Both the position numbers and the translations under genes were made by a program. The notes under the pieces were generated by a model that was not told where the DNA came from, ran no database searches, and saw nothing but the letters and a program-made list of their open reading frames with translations. This document shows positions 1-6,971 of a stretch of DNA of 7,028 nt, piece by piece. How positions within the stretch are numbered: position 1 is the stretch's first letter; every line of letters starts with the position of its first letter. The DNA is taken from contig JABSRS010000165.1 of assembly GCA_013214885.1 (NCBI GenBank), forward strand, positions 1-7,028, in the 5' to 3' direction. This DNA comes from Gammaproteobacteria bacterium. Its GTDB lineage: Bacteria; Pseudomonadota; Gammaproteobacteria; Enterobacterales; Psychrobiaceae.

Positions 1-280
1 TATCATGTTGCTGAAGATAAACTTTTGCAGTGGCGATACTTTCAAACTTTAAAACTGTAAAATCGAAATCATACTTCTGATTATTAGCCGCTAAATAGGC
101 TTTGCCCTGATGTAACAGTTGCTCGAACAGTGCCTGATGAACAATTGGATTGAACTGTTGTGATAAAACCATCGTTGCAGCAGTTTTACGACTGCCCTTC
201 AGTCGTTCAATAACATAACTAACACCATCACTGACTTGGAAAGATTGCGCGATAATACAAATCACTATGTTGTATTGCAT
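1..280 (-). CDS. Hypothetical protein, 3' part beyond window (93 N-terminal residues visible)
   Basis: This is an open frame from an ATG at 278-280 to the window edge without a stop; I translated it from the sequence. It begins MQYNIVICIIAQSFQVSD and continues as a mixed alpha/beta-looking soluble sequence with a basic patch (ERLKGSRKT) near residues 25-33 and a Gln/His-rich helical stretch near 43-60. A clear ribosome binding site, AGGAG (CTCCT at 287-291), lies 6 bases upstream of the ATG. The start follows the GH88-like stop by 20 bases, so the gene is the next member of the operon. The first residues are hydrophobic but too short and uncharged for a convincing signal peptide. I do not recognise a family or catalytic motif and give no function. 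That it is a real gene is well supported by the start site, frame and spacing; what it does is unknown. Confidence 0.7.
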   Translation of the reverse strand, partial: MQYNIVICIIAQSFQVSDGVSYVIERLKGSRKTAATMVLSQQFNPIVHQALFEQLLHQGKAYLAANNQKYDFDFTVLKFESIATAKVYLQQHD

Positions 281-300
281 TTTCTACTCCTGAATAAAAT

Positions 301-1375
301 CTAAAAGTCAATTGCGCTGATTTTATTAGTCGCAATCAATAACGCTTGTAACAGAAAAAAATACCCATAGGCCATTTCGGTCATGCCATATTGATTAAGC
401 TTTATTTGATAATGGCAACCGGTAAAACGCAGACCATGCGTATCATGAGATAAATAAGATGACCTGATCACACGAGTTAAAATGGCATGAGCTCGCTGTT
501 GCCACAGCACTTTATTGAGCTGTAGATCTGCTAATTTGAACATAGCGATAACTGCGATTACTGCAGCTGAGGGATCACTCATCTGAATATCTTTTGAATT
601 TTTAACCAGGGGTAAGTTGTCTTGATATTTTTGCCACCAACGCTCACAACAACGTTCTGCCAACGAAAGATGGCACGATGAAATACGCGATGCTGCAACT
701 GACGCGCCAAGCAGGCCCCAGCTTTGTCCCCGGGGCCAAAAATTAGGTTCGCTCTCAACATGGCATAGTTTTTCTGTATCATGTTTGAGCCAATCGCGGT
801 GGGTGTAAACATCTCCCTCTCGCGTAAATAAATGCGCTACGCTAAGATCCAGATGTTGCTGTGCTAAAACCGACTTATCGCATTGTTCAAACAAACCAAT
901 AATCGCTGCTAGCGGGTCAATATTAATTCGATAATCTCCAGCGTCACCTCCTCCCATTGCCGTACCTACAGCGAGCCCGCCCCAAGGAGCAACTGAATTA
1001 GCCAAAACTTCGCTATATTGAAAAGCCAGCGATATCGCCTGATAATCACCAGCGAGGGTGATAGCAGGGCCAAGACCATACCAAGCGTTCATAGCACGCA
1101 ACACACTTGGTACCTGCATTCCAGCCTCCAGTTGCTGCCATCGCTCTTGACTAGAATGAATTAACTTACTGTTATCACTAGCGTATCCAGCTAACCAACA
1201 ACTGCCGGTCCAAAAACCCGCAAGCCAAGACCCCGACTTTGACATTACCCATTGATGCTCGCTATTTTCATCTGATAATCTAAATAGATTGAGACTGATC
1301 TTCAATCGCCTGAATTTGCTGGCATAGCCCATCAATCACCGACTCGTACTGCGTTGCTAAGGGTGAGTATTTCAT
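301..1375 (-). CDS. GH88-like (unsaturated glucuronyl hydrolase family) six-hairpin protein, apparent frameshift near its N-terminus
   Basis: Family motifs appear in the usual order: SWLAGFWTGSCWLAGY (tryptophan-rich N-terminal hairpin), YRINIDPLAAIIGLFEQ (the ID motif holding the GH88 general acid/base Asp, about residue 153 after frame correction), FWPRGQSWGLLG, SDPSAAVIAV and AYGYFFLLQALL. GH88 enzymes hydrate unsaturated uronic acids in the cytoplasm. Here the region matching the family HDxGF motif (the other key Asp) reads YGLGP, so that Asp seems lost and the activity may differ. The open frame with these motifs has only a weak TTG/ATG start at 1335/1332. A much better start is the ATG at 1373-1375, which overlaps the transporter stop (TAATG) and has an AAGGAAG site 7 bases upstream. 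That frame (MKYSPLATQYESVIDG...) stops at TAG 1280-1282; removing one base, for example from the TTT run at 1282-1284, joins it to the main frame and gives about 357 residues, near the family length. The shift may be a real mutation or a sequencing error. Fold assignment is good; substrate is unknown. Confidence 0.75.
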
Positions 1376-2556
1376 TATGATGCTTCCTTTAATTCCTGGA
1401 CCGGAATGCTCAGACGGCTCACGCTAATAGCAAACAGCAACAACACTGTTATCATAAATCCCAGACCGGAATAAGACGAAAAGATAAGACTTTTACTAAA
1501 TTGGAATAACAATGGCCCGACAGCTAAACCAGTGAAGAACGCTGAAGATACAAGCCCCGATGCATATGGCACATCTCCAAAACAGTCATGTCGCATAATC
1601 ATTGCCATCGCCAATGCGTTTGTCGCCACTATAGTGAATCCAATCCCTATCACCCCGGCATAAATCTGCCAAATAGTCACTTCGGTAGCCGTAAATGTCA
1701 GGGTGACCGCAATAGCAGCAATAATAATCAAAACAAAAATCAAGCCAGCCTCACTATTAAATTTGGCTGATATCGACGTCATAAATATTCTTGAAAAAAT
1801 CCCAACCAAGCCAAATATAGTAATCAAAAATGCCGCATCATTAACTGACATACCAAGCCCAACAGCAAAGCTTGGAACAAAGGTAATAAAAGGCGCTAAA
1901 ATTAGGCCTGCACAAGCTTGCATCACCATTAATGTGCAGATATGAGAATTAAACTTAGCTTGACGAACCACTTTAGCAGCACTGGCCTTAGTGGCTTCCC
2001 AATTAAATGAAAACGCCACGATTAACATAAAAATACTAACGGGAATAACGCAAGAAAATGCGACGCGCCAACCCCATTGCTGTGCAAGTAATGGAAATAA
2101 CAAACCAGATACTAGCGCAGAAATTTGCACCCCAGCTTGCTTCAATCCCACCATGGCCGCTTTATTTTTTGTTGGAACTTGTAAAGCAATAATTTGGTTT
2201 GTTAACGGATTAGACAGTGCCAGTGAAATACCGCAGATCGCAACTGACACAATCATTAAACTGAAACTGTCAGAAATTACTAGGCATAAAAACCCGACAG
2301 CGACAGCAAAAAAATGCAGATAAAGCGAATGTTTTATCCCAAGTTTTTTTACCCATTTACCGGCTTTTAAAGACAGTATTGCAGCGACGCCAAAAGCACT
2401 AAGGGTGAAGCCGCTCAACATTTTAGTATCTAAAATTGAGTCCGCTACCATATAGCTAGCCAACGCACCTACGGCATAAAGAATTAATACTGGTAGCGCC
2501 ATTGCCACAACGAGTAAAAAGCCTAAACCCCACATTGATATTTTTTGTGTATTCAT
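1375..2556 (-). CDS. MFS transporter, probable exporter of the pathway product
   Basis: A 393-residue, very hydrophobic protein with about 12 predicted membrane segments split by a charged central loop (around residues 187-206, NWEATKASAAKVVRQAKFNS), the usual size and layout of a major facilitator superfamily carrier in the inner membrane. The loop after the second segment (about 65-77, AGKWVKKLGIKHS) is a degenerate form of MFS motif A (GxLaDrxGrk). A second similar loop occurs in the C-terminal half (SRIFMTSISAKFNSEAG), as expected from the internal duplication of the family. It starts 31 bases after the ligase stop, with a modest GGAA site 6 bases before the ATG. Its stop overlaps the ATG of the next gene. 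Siderophore clusters of the pdt and qbs type also carry MFS genes, so export of the thio-acid, or import of its metal complex, is the inferred role. The sequence alone does not fix direction or substrate. Confidence 0.85.
   Translation of the reverse strand: MNTQKISMWGLGFLLVVAMALPVLILYAVGALASYMVADSILDTKMLSGFTLSAFGVAAILSLKAGKWVKKLGIKHSLYLHFFAVAVGFLCLVISDSFSLMIVSVAICGISLALSNPLTNQIIALQVPTKNKAAMVGLKQAGVQISALVSGLLFPLLAQQWGWRVAFSCVIPVSIFMLIVAFSFNWEATKASAAKVVRQAKFNSHICTLMVMQACAGLILAPFITFVPSFAVGLGMSVNDAAFLITIFGLVGIFSRIFMTSISAKFNSEAGLIFVLIIIAAIAVTLTFTATEVTIWQIYAGVIGIGFTIVATNALAMAMIMRHDCFGDVPYASGLVSSAFFTGLAVGPLLFQFSKSLIFSSYSGLGFMITVLLLFAISVSRLSIPVQELKEAS
1383..1389 (-). promoter_or_regulatory. Ribosome binding site that decides the GH88-like start
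   Basis: AAGGAAG (CTTCCTT on the plus strand) lies 7 bases before the ATG at 1373-1375, inside the last codons of the transporter gene. No comparable site precedes the TTG/ATG pair at 1335/1332. Together with the TAATG stop-start overlap this points to translational coupling from the transporter and to 1375 as the true start. Confidence 0.7.
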
Positions 2557-2587
2557 AATCTATTCCGTTTTAATCGCATTGAGATAT

Positions 2588-4246
2588 TTAGATTGCTGGT
2601 TCATGGCGTAAATAAGAGGACGAGCTGTTAATCTCACCAATCAAAGCAGACAAGGCTTTTTTGTCCACTTTTCCAGCTGGACTCAGTGGTAATTGACTGA
2701 AATGGCATATATATTCAGGAAGTTTATGTTTCTCAAGGCCATGTTTTGATAAGAAGTGAGTTATCTCTGTTAAGGAAAGTGGCTGACTCCCTGATTTTAG
2801 TGTGAGGCACAAACATACACGCTGTCCGAGATCAGGGTCAGCAACAGCAATACAAGCCGCACTGATAATATCTAGATATTGTGTTGCGATTTTTTCTATC
2901 TGCGCTGGACTGATATTAGCGCCGCCCCGAATAATGATGTCTTTTTTACGTCCCATCAGATTAAGATAACCATCACAGTCAATGCAGCCAAGATCGCCAG
3001 TGAGCACCCAACCTTGTTGATTTCGGTAGGTTTGATCTAATATGGGAGAATTGACATATTGCATTGGACTAATTGGGCCCCTAGCAATAATTTCTCCGAC
3101 TTCTCCCTGAGGTAACACCTTATGCTGGTCATCAACTATTTTAATATCACAAATTTCAGGGTTTGGCTTACCGACAGTAATAGCCACTTTGTTTCGAGCG
3201 TCAGTGACTTTATTGAAACAATTCACGCCATCAGCAGAGCCATACAAGTTGACGAACGAACAACCAAAGGCTTCATAACAACGATTAATCGTCGCTTCGT
3301 CGATCAATGCTCCGCCACAGACCAAGGCTTTTAGATCAGTTAAATCTAGCAGACTAAGACGAGGATCTGCAGCAATTCGCTGAAACATCGTCGGTACGCC
3401 GAAGATGTGCGTCGGACGAAAACGACCAATCGCATCCAAGGTGGCATCAACACTAAATTTAGTTAAAACAACCACGGCAGCTCCTTGCCACGCGATGACA
3501 CAAAAACTAGCGGTAGAACCAAATGCAGAACCTAGCGGCACAAGATACAGAGGAACAAAACGCTCTGCTCCATTGCGTAGTACTTGCATAAATCTACCTC
3601 GGCCCCCCAATATTGCATTATGTGAATAAGCTATTAGCTTAGGTTCCGATTCAGTTCCAGAAGAGACTAGAAAACGTACAGGATCATCGGGAGACACCAC
3701 TGGAAACGATGTCATGGGATCCGATTTCCGTAATTGTTCGAACTCAATCCAACCGGTGCGAGGCTCACCAATCAAAATCAAATGACGTAATGATAAAACC
3801 AGCGGACGGATTGCTTCGATCATTTCACAAACATCAATGCCTCCTTGATGGTTTTCGACAATAATGGTGCGGGCGTTACAACATTTAACCACCGACTCAA
3901 TATCTAGGCGCCCTCGTCCTGGTGGGATCGGACAGATGATAGCTCCTATTGAGGCAGCAGCAAGATCAATCACAACGGAACGCCAGTTATTACTAAGCTG
4001 ACTGACAATTACATCACCTGAAACTATGCCAGACTGCTCAAAACCCATTGCTATACGAACACTCTCATCATAAATTTCCTGATAGGACATTTCTCCTTCA
4101 GAAGAAAAAATGGCAATTTTATCTGGCTGTTGCACGACATATTGTTGAAAAGATGAAAATACCGTTGTGTCAGGATAAAGACCACTAGCTTTCCATTCAT
4201 TACGTGATGTCTCCGGTATGAGATTGATTAATCCAGATTGCTTCAT
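2588..4246 (-). CDS. AMP-forming acyl/aryl-acid ligase (ANL superfamily)
   Basis: An adenylate-forming ligase of normal length (552 residues from the chosen start). Numbering from the upstream ATG at 4258, the core motifs are: phosphate-binding loop VSSGTESEPKLIAYSH (198-213), GVPTMF (287-292), NLYGSADG (337-344, motif A5), TGDLG (420-424, ribose-binding Asp), GRKKDIIIRGGANISP (436-451, hinge) and SPAGKVDK (526-533, with the motif A10 catalytic Lys at 530). A5 has Asp where most relatives have Glu. The N-terminus (WKASGLYPDTTVFSSF) and the A5 pattern resemble aryl-acid ligases such as DhbE/EntE (GMAEG). It should turn a carboxylic acid and ATP into an acyl-adenylate that the sulfur carrier thiocarboxylate can attack, the role proposed for PdtJ and QbsL; no methyltransferase domain is fused to it as in QbsL. 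The ATG at 4246 overlaps the previous stop (ATGA) and has GGAG 6 bases upstream, so I prefer it to the ATG at 4258, which would add four residues. Substrate is not determined. Confidence 0.9.
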   Translation of the reverse strand: MKQSGLINLIPETSRNEWKASGLYPDTTVFSSFQQYVVQQPDKIAIFSSEGEMSYQEIYDESVRIAMGFEQSGIVSGDVIVSQLSNNWRSVVIDLAAASIGAIICPIPPGRGRLDIESVVKCCNARTIIVENHQGGIDVCEMIEAIRPLVLSLRHLILIGEPRTGWIEFEQLRKSDPMTSFPVVSPDDPVRFLVSSGTESEPKLIAYSHNAILGGRGRFMQVLRNGAERFVPLYLVPLGSAFGSTASFCVIAWQGAAVVVLTKFSVDATLDAIGRFRPTHIFGVPTMFQRIAADPRLSLLDLTDLKALVCGGALIDEATINRCYEAFGCSFVNLYGSADGVNCFNKVTDARNKVAITVGKPNPEICDIKIVDDQHKVLPQGEVGEIIARGPISPMQYVNSPILDQTYRNQQGWVLTGDLGCIDCDGYLNLMGRKKDIIIRGGANISPAQIEKIATQYLDIISAACIAVADPDLGQRVCLCLTLKSGSQPLSLTEITHFLSKHGLEKHKLPEYICHFSQLPLSPAGKVDKKALSALIGEINSSSSYLRHEPAI

Positions 4247-5907
4247 GACATTCTCCATAGTGAATCAAGACGGGTGTAATCATTGGTGGTCAAAAATAAT
4301 TCAAGTACTGGATGTGAAGACAAACTACTGAGATCATCAACAACCAGATCTTTCACATCATGATGTTCCGACAATACTGCGTTACTATTTAAGTAACTTT
4401 CGGACAATAAAGTAGCAGCACCGAGCAGTGATGACTCGACATAAAAGCCAGTGTTCGCTGTTAATCTGCGGTATAACGCGATCACGACAGCTTGAGAAGC
4501 TAAGATGCCACCAAACAAATCTGTCGCAGTAAATAAAGTGCCCCCTGGCGACCCGCCGTGCTGTGAAATGATGTCTGCTAGACCTGAATACGCCTGTACC
4601 ATAAAGTCAGTACCCGGAATATCGATTTCATTGTCACTTTTACCCCATCCCCCTGCGTAGGCATAAATCAACGCAGGGTTAACTTTGACCATATCACTAC
4701 AATCTAAGCCTAACTGGGCTGCTTTACCCGGTGCCCAGTTATGAATAAAGACATCAGCGTCTTTGATCAATGCCATTATTTCGGCTTTGCCAGCAACAGA
4801 TTTAATATCTATTTCTCTAACTTGTTTTAAATAATTCAATGCATCAAAACGTGCTGAACAATCACCAGCAAGCGGTGGCATGCCTCGCAAGAGATCTCCT
4901 CCCGGTGGCTCAATCCGGATCACTGTGGCACCTAATAACGTTAGCAAATGTCCTGCCATAGGACCTTGAATACGACGACATGATTCAACGACAGTGATCC
5001 CCGCCAACGGTTGAGTGGCATTTGCACGCAATGCAGCCGTCACCGTTGAATATCCATTTAACAAAGCAGCATCATGCGGCTCAATCTGCCAAGGGCCTTT
5101 AGTCAGTAGTGCTGCGAGTTTTTCATCTGATTTCCGCTCATCGAGTGAACATAATTTCGTAATATATATGCCAGACAAGTGCGCTTTTTCCTGTAGTTGG
5201 GAAAAACTAAGCTCAGACAATAAATTAATCATGCTACTTGGGATTGGCGAGATAGCTTTGGCATAACGCTGCATAAACCCATGCCAGCCTTTGCCAATAT
5301 CCTTATCACTTACGCCCAGATCACGCCAAAATATTTGCCAAGGCTTAGGTGACAGCGACTCCAGTTCAAATAAAATCCCATCGTTAGAGCGAAATGGTGG
5401 GCGTTTATTCGGCTCGCCGTTACCTGCTAAAAAGGATTCAGCACCATAATCAACGCTAGCCCCCGCTAGATATTGACCAACTGCTAATAGACCCGCCTGA
5501 GTCAAGTCAAAATTACAACGTAATATCGTGGCACCTCGAACACGCCCAAATAAACCTGCTATTAATAACTGCATCACCAGTGATGCGGCTGTGACTGAAA
5601 TGTAATCAACCCCTAAGTAAGATATTTGACCAAGTGAGCGGCTATGCACGGCCATTAACCCAGTGATCGCTTGTAACTCACGTTCACCGCAAAACTTTCC
5701 CTGGATATAAGGAGTTGAAACATCGACAGTAAATTGATCTCCGTTCGTTCTCTGTAAGACAATAGGAAGAACGCCTGTGCTAACTGATGTATCCTCGGTA
5801 ATTATCTCTATATCCATTTTTTCAGCTTGTGAAACGAGCGCCGACATAAAAGGGGCAAAAGCCCTATCGGCCGTAGAGAAACAAACTCTTAACGTCAAAT
5901 TGTTCAT
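4243..5907 (-). CDS. Class III (CaiB/BaiF) CoA-transferase-like protein with a partial internal duplication
   Basis: 554 residues, well above the usual 380-440 of family III CoA transferases. The recognisable N-terminal half of the fold is at the C-terminal end, from about residue 300: LAGITVVESCRRIQGPMAGH, LLGATVIRIEPPGGDLLRG, DVFIHNWAPGKAAQLGL, then GTDFMVQAYSGL and FTATDLFGGILASQAV, with Asp463 at the position expected for the catalytic aspartate. Residues 79-152 align without gaps to 438-511 at a constant offset of 359 (QAITGL/QAYSGL, GLFGR/ALYRR, GQYL/ESYL; about 17 of 74 identical by eye). After that first copy, residues 160-255 (PFRSNDGILFELES, PWQIFWRDLGV, GFMQRYAKAI) look like the C-terminal small domain of the family. 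So the protein reads as C-half followed by N-half, with the central segment present twice. In the first copy the catalytic Asp is Ser104. Residues 1-78 are not recognised. Similar genes sit beside the ligase in pdt/qbs-type clusters; acyl transfer or presentation is an inference. The start ATG at 5907 has an AAGAG site about 9 bases upstream. Confidence 0.85.
   Translation of the reverse strand: MNNLTLRVCFSTADRAFAPFMSALVSQAEKMDIEIITEDTSVSTGVLPIVLQRTNGDQFTVDVSTPYIQGKFCGERELQAITGLMAVHSRSLGQISYLGVDYISVTAASLVMQLLIAGLFGRVRGATILRCNFDLTQAGLLAVGQYLAGASVDYGAESFLAGNGEPNKRPPFRSNDGILFELESLSPKPWQIFWRDLGVSDKDIGKGWHGFMQRYAKAISPIPSSMINLLSELSFSQLQEKAHLSGIYITKLCSLDERKSDEKLAALLTKGPWQIEPHDAALLNGYSTVTAALRANATQPLAGITVVESCRRIQGPMAGHLLTLLGATVIRIEPPGGDLLRGMPPLAGDCSARFDALNYLKQVREIDIKSVAGKAEIMALIKDADVFIHNWAPGKAAQLGLDCSDMVKVNPALIYAYAGGWGKSDNEIDIPGTDFMVQAYSGLADIISQHGGSPGGTLFTATDLFGGILASQAVVIALYRRLTANTGFYVESSLLGAATLLSESYLNSNAVLSEHHDVKDLVVDDLSSLSSHPVLELFLTTNDYTRLDSLWRMS
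4253..4256 (-). promoter_or_regulatory. Ribosome binding site favouring the downstream ligase start
   Basis: GGAG (CTCC on the plus strand) lies 6 bases before the ATG at 4244-4246. The upstream ATG at 4256-4258 is part of this same element and has no good site of its own. The favoured start forms a 4-base ATGA overlap with the stop of the CoA-transferase-like gene, the classic arrangement for coupled translation. Confidence 0.6.
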
Positions 5908-5957
5908 ATCATGATCTCTTGGTAAGATGATTATTTAAATATTAACAACTGAAAATA

Positions 5958-6230
5958 TCAGCCACCTGCAACCGCGGGTAAAATGGTAATCGCATCACCA
6001 GGTTTAACTTGCGTATTGAGCCCTTCGCCAAAACGGATATCTTCATCATTAAGGTAAATATTTATAAAACCATGAACTTCTTTATTGTTTATTAAACGGT
6101 CTTTAATCCCAGGGAAATCACACTCTAGATTTTCGACAATGTCACTTACTGTGTCACCTGAGCTGTTGACTTTTTTTTGATCATTCGTTAAAGCACGTAA
6201 AATGGTTGGAATATGTATTAATATCGACAT
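5958..6230 (-). CDS. CysO/ThiS/MoaD-type ubiquitin-like sulfur-carrier protein
   Basis: A 90-residue beta-grasp protein ending in AVAGG. Sulfur carriers of this class are adenylated on the last glycine and converted to a thiocarboxylate that delivers sulfide. The sequence resembles mycobacterial CysO closely: SILIHIPTILRALT at the start, SGDTV near 24-28, FINIYLNDEDIRFGEGL at 55-71, and the tail PGDAITILPAVAGG (77-90). The related carrier QbsE of thioquinolobactin synthesis carries two extra residues after Gly-Gly that its JAMM partner removes; here the stop codon follows Gly-Gly directly, so the tail is born mature. The gene starts 10 bases after the JAMM stop, with a TGAGAA site close to the ATG at 6228-6230, and is followed after 50 bases by the CoA-transferase-like gene. 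Family assignment is very strong. The acceptor of the sulfur, presumably the acyl-adenylate made by the ligase, is inferred from gene order. Confidence 0.93.
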   Translation of the reverse strand: MSILIHIPTILRALTNDQKKVNSSGDTVSDIVENLECDFPGIKDRLINNKEVHGFINIYLNDEDIRFGEGLNTQVKPGDAITILPAVAGG

Positions 6231-6240
6231 AAGATTCTCA

Positions 6241-6645
6241 TTAAATTATTTTTAAAGTTTCTTCTACCGCTCTGCCATTAACAAAACGATAGCTTCTGAT
6301 TTCACCGTGAGAGTTTTGATCCGTAGAAACAATCAGGTGATGGCTTTTACCCGGAATAGAGAATTTAATATCCTCTTTACTTGGGTATGCTCTAGAGTTG
6401 GTATGGGAGTGGTAAAATACGATCACTTCATGATCGTGTTCATCCATTTCTCGCCATACTTTCAATTGTTGTTTTGAGCAGAAACGGAAAAATGTTTCTG
6501 ATTTTGCTGAATTATCCATAGGAATAACGGTCAACGGATTATCACTACCAATAAGACCAGAAATAACCCCACATGCTTCAATTGGGTGAAGCGCGAATGA
6601 CTGTTCAATAATGGTATCGAGTTGCTTCTGCTTTATAGTCAACAT
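6241..6645 (-). CDS. JAMM/MPN+ zinc metalloprotease, Mec+/QbsD-type
   Basis: A 134-residue single-domain enzyme with the complete JAMM signature: Glu23 in HPIEACGV, then YHSHTNSRAYPSKEDIKF, giving the zinc ligands His79, His81 and Asp92 (HxH followed by ten residues and Asp). Family knowledge: such proteins cleave after the Gly-Gly of ubiquitin-like sulfur carriers; Mec+ of Mycobacterium tuberculosis releases cysteine from CysO-Cys, and QbsD trims the carrier QbsE. The block EQ/KQQLKVWREM (57-67), the HSHTNSRAYPS motif and the ending LIVSTDQ...EIRSYRFVNG are especially Mec+-like. Length is normal. It lies 10 bases upstream of the carrier gene and 11 bases after the rhodanese stop, with a strong AGGTGG site (CCACCT at 6650-6655) before the ATG. 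Because the neighbouring carrier already ends in Gly-Gly, its job is more likely release or recycling of carrier conjugates than maturation; this is inference. Confidence 0.93.
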   Translation of the reverse strand: MLTIKQKQLDTIIEQSFALHPIEACGVISGLIGSDNPLTVIPMDNSAKSETFFRFCSKQQLKVWREMDEHDHEVIVFYHSHTNSRAYPSKEDIKFSIPGKSHHLIVSTDQNSHGEIRSYRFVNGRAVEETLKII

Positions 6646-6656
6646 AGCGCCACCTG

Positions 6657-6968
6657 TTAATATGTTGCCATTGAAGGATCAACATCTTTAATCCATGTCA
6701 TAATGCCGCCATCAAGGTTTCGAACATCGGTTATACCTTGAGCTTGCAACGCAATTAATGCTTGGCGTGAACGGCTACCTAACTTGCAATACAAGATCAC
6801 TGGTCGTGTAGCATCAAGTAACGCTAGTCCTTTACCATTGAGTATTTCTTGTTGAGTAATTGCAATAGAATTTTTGATAGCCTTGGAGGCCTTACCTATA
6901 GCTATGCCGTACCCATGGAATGAGCCAGCCTCCGCGCCCCCACCTGTAGGGCTCCGCCAGGGGGGCAC
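6657..6968 (-). CDS. C-terminal rhodanese fragment of a MoeB/ThiF-rhodanese sulfurtransferase, N-terminal part missing
   Basis: The last ~70 residues are a clear rhodanese C-terminal half: EILNGKGLALLDATRPVILY, the active-site loop CKLGSRSRQAL (sulfur-accepting Cys61 when numbered from the GTG at 6968), VRNLDGGIMTW and the end DVDPSMATY. That ending is typical of ThiF/MoeB-rhodanese fusions (MoeZ, QbsC, PdtF; about 390 residues), which adenylate the carrier C-terminus and pass persulfide sulfur to it. The first half of the rhodanese fold (the DVR region) and the whole ThiF domain with its ATP-binding and zinc motifs are absent. Instead, residues 1 to ~22 (proline/glycine-rich, SPTGGGAEAG) are encoded by GC-rich DNA unlike the rest of the cluster. 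The only candidate start is a GTG without a good ribosome binding site, and the frame stays open to the window edge. The gene is therefore probably truncated by a rearrangement or insertion, or joined wrongly in assembly. Homology starts around base 6880. As it stands it is unlikely to work as a sulfurtransferase. Confidence 0.75.
   Translation of the reverse strand: MPPWRSPTGGGAEAGSFHGYGIAIGKASKAIKNSIAITQQEILNGKGLALLDATRPVILYCKLGSRSRQALIALQAQGITDVRNLDGGIMTWIKDVDPSMATY
6936..6966. repeat. Inverted repeat GCCCCC ... GGGGGC
   Basis: GCCCCC at 6936-6941 can pair with GGGGGC at 6961-6966 across a 19-base loop. It lies inside the anomalous N-terminal coding part of the rhodanese fragment. Stem length is modest and G/C homopolymer arms arise easily by chance in GC-rich DNA, so support is weaker than for the other two repeats. 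Confidence 0.4.
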
Positions 6969-6971
6969 GCA

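Noticed and set aside
579..812. Minus-strand open frame of 77 residues inside the GH88-like gene
   Set aside because: It overlaps the GH88-like gene in another frame, has no family features and no ribosome binding site; a shadow frame.
1333..1335. TTG (with ATG at 1332) as the true start of the GH88-like gene
   Set aside because: No ribosome binding site, an N-terminus unlike the family, and it leaves an otherwise good coupled start at 1375 unexplained.
1588..2323. Plus-strand open frames opposite the MFS gene
   Set aside because: They are antisense to a clear membrane-protein gene, and their low-complexity Asn/Thr/Ile-rich content is what antisense of hydrophobic codons gives.
3122..3629. 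Plus-strand open frames opposite the ligase gene
   Set aside because: They lie antisense to conserved ligase motifs, with no start signal and no recognisable product.
5015..5266. Plus-strand open frame opposite the CoA-transferase-like gene
   Set aside because: Antisense shadow without support.
5908..5957. Internal promoter or terminator in the largest gap (50 bases) before the CoA-transferase-like gene
   Set aside because: The gap is AT-rich but lacks a convincing -35/-10 pair and any stem-loop with a T-run; it looks like ordinary operon spacing.
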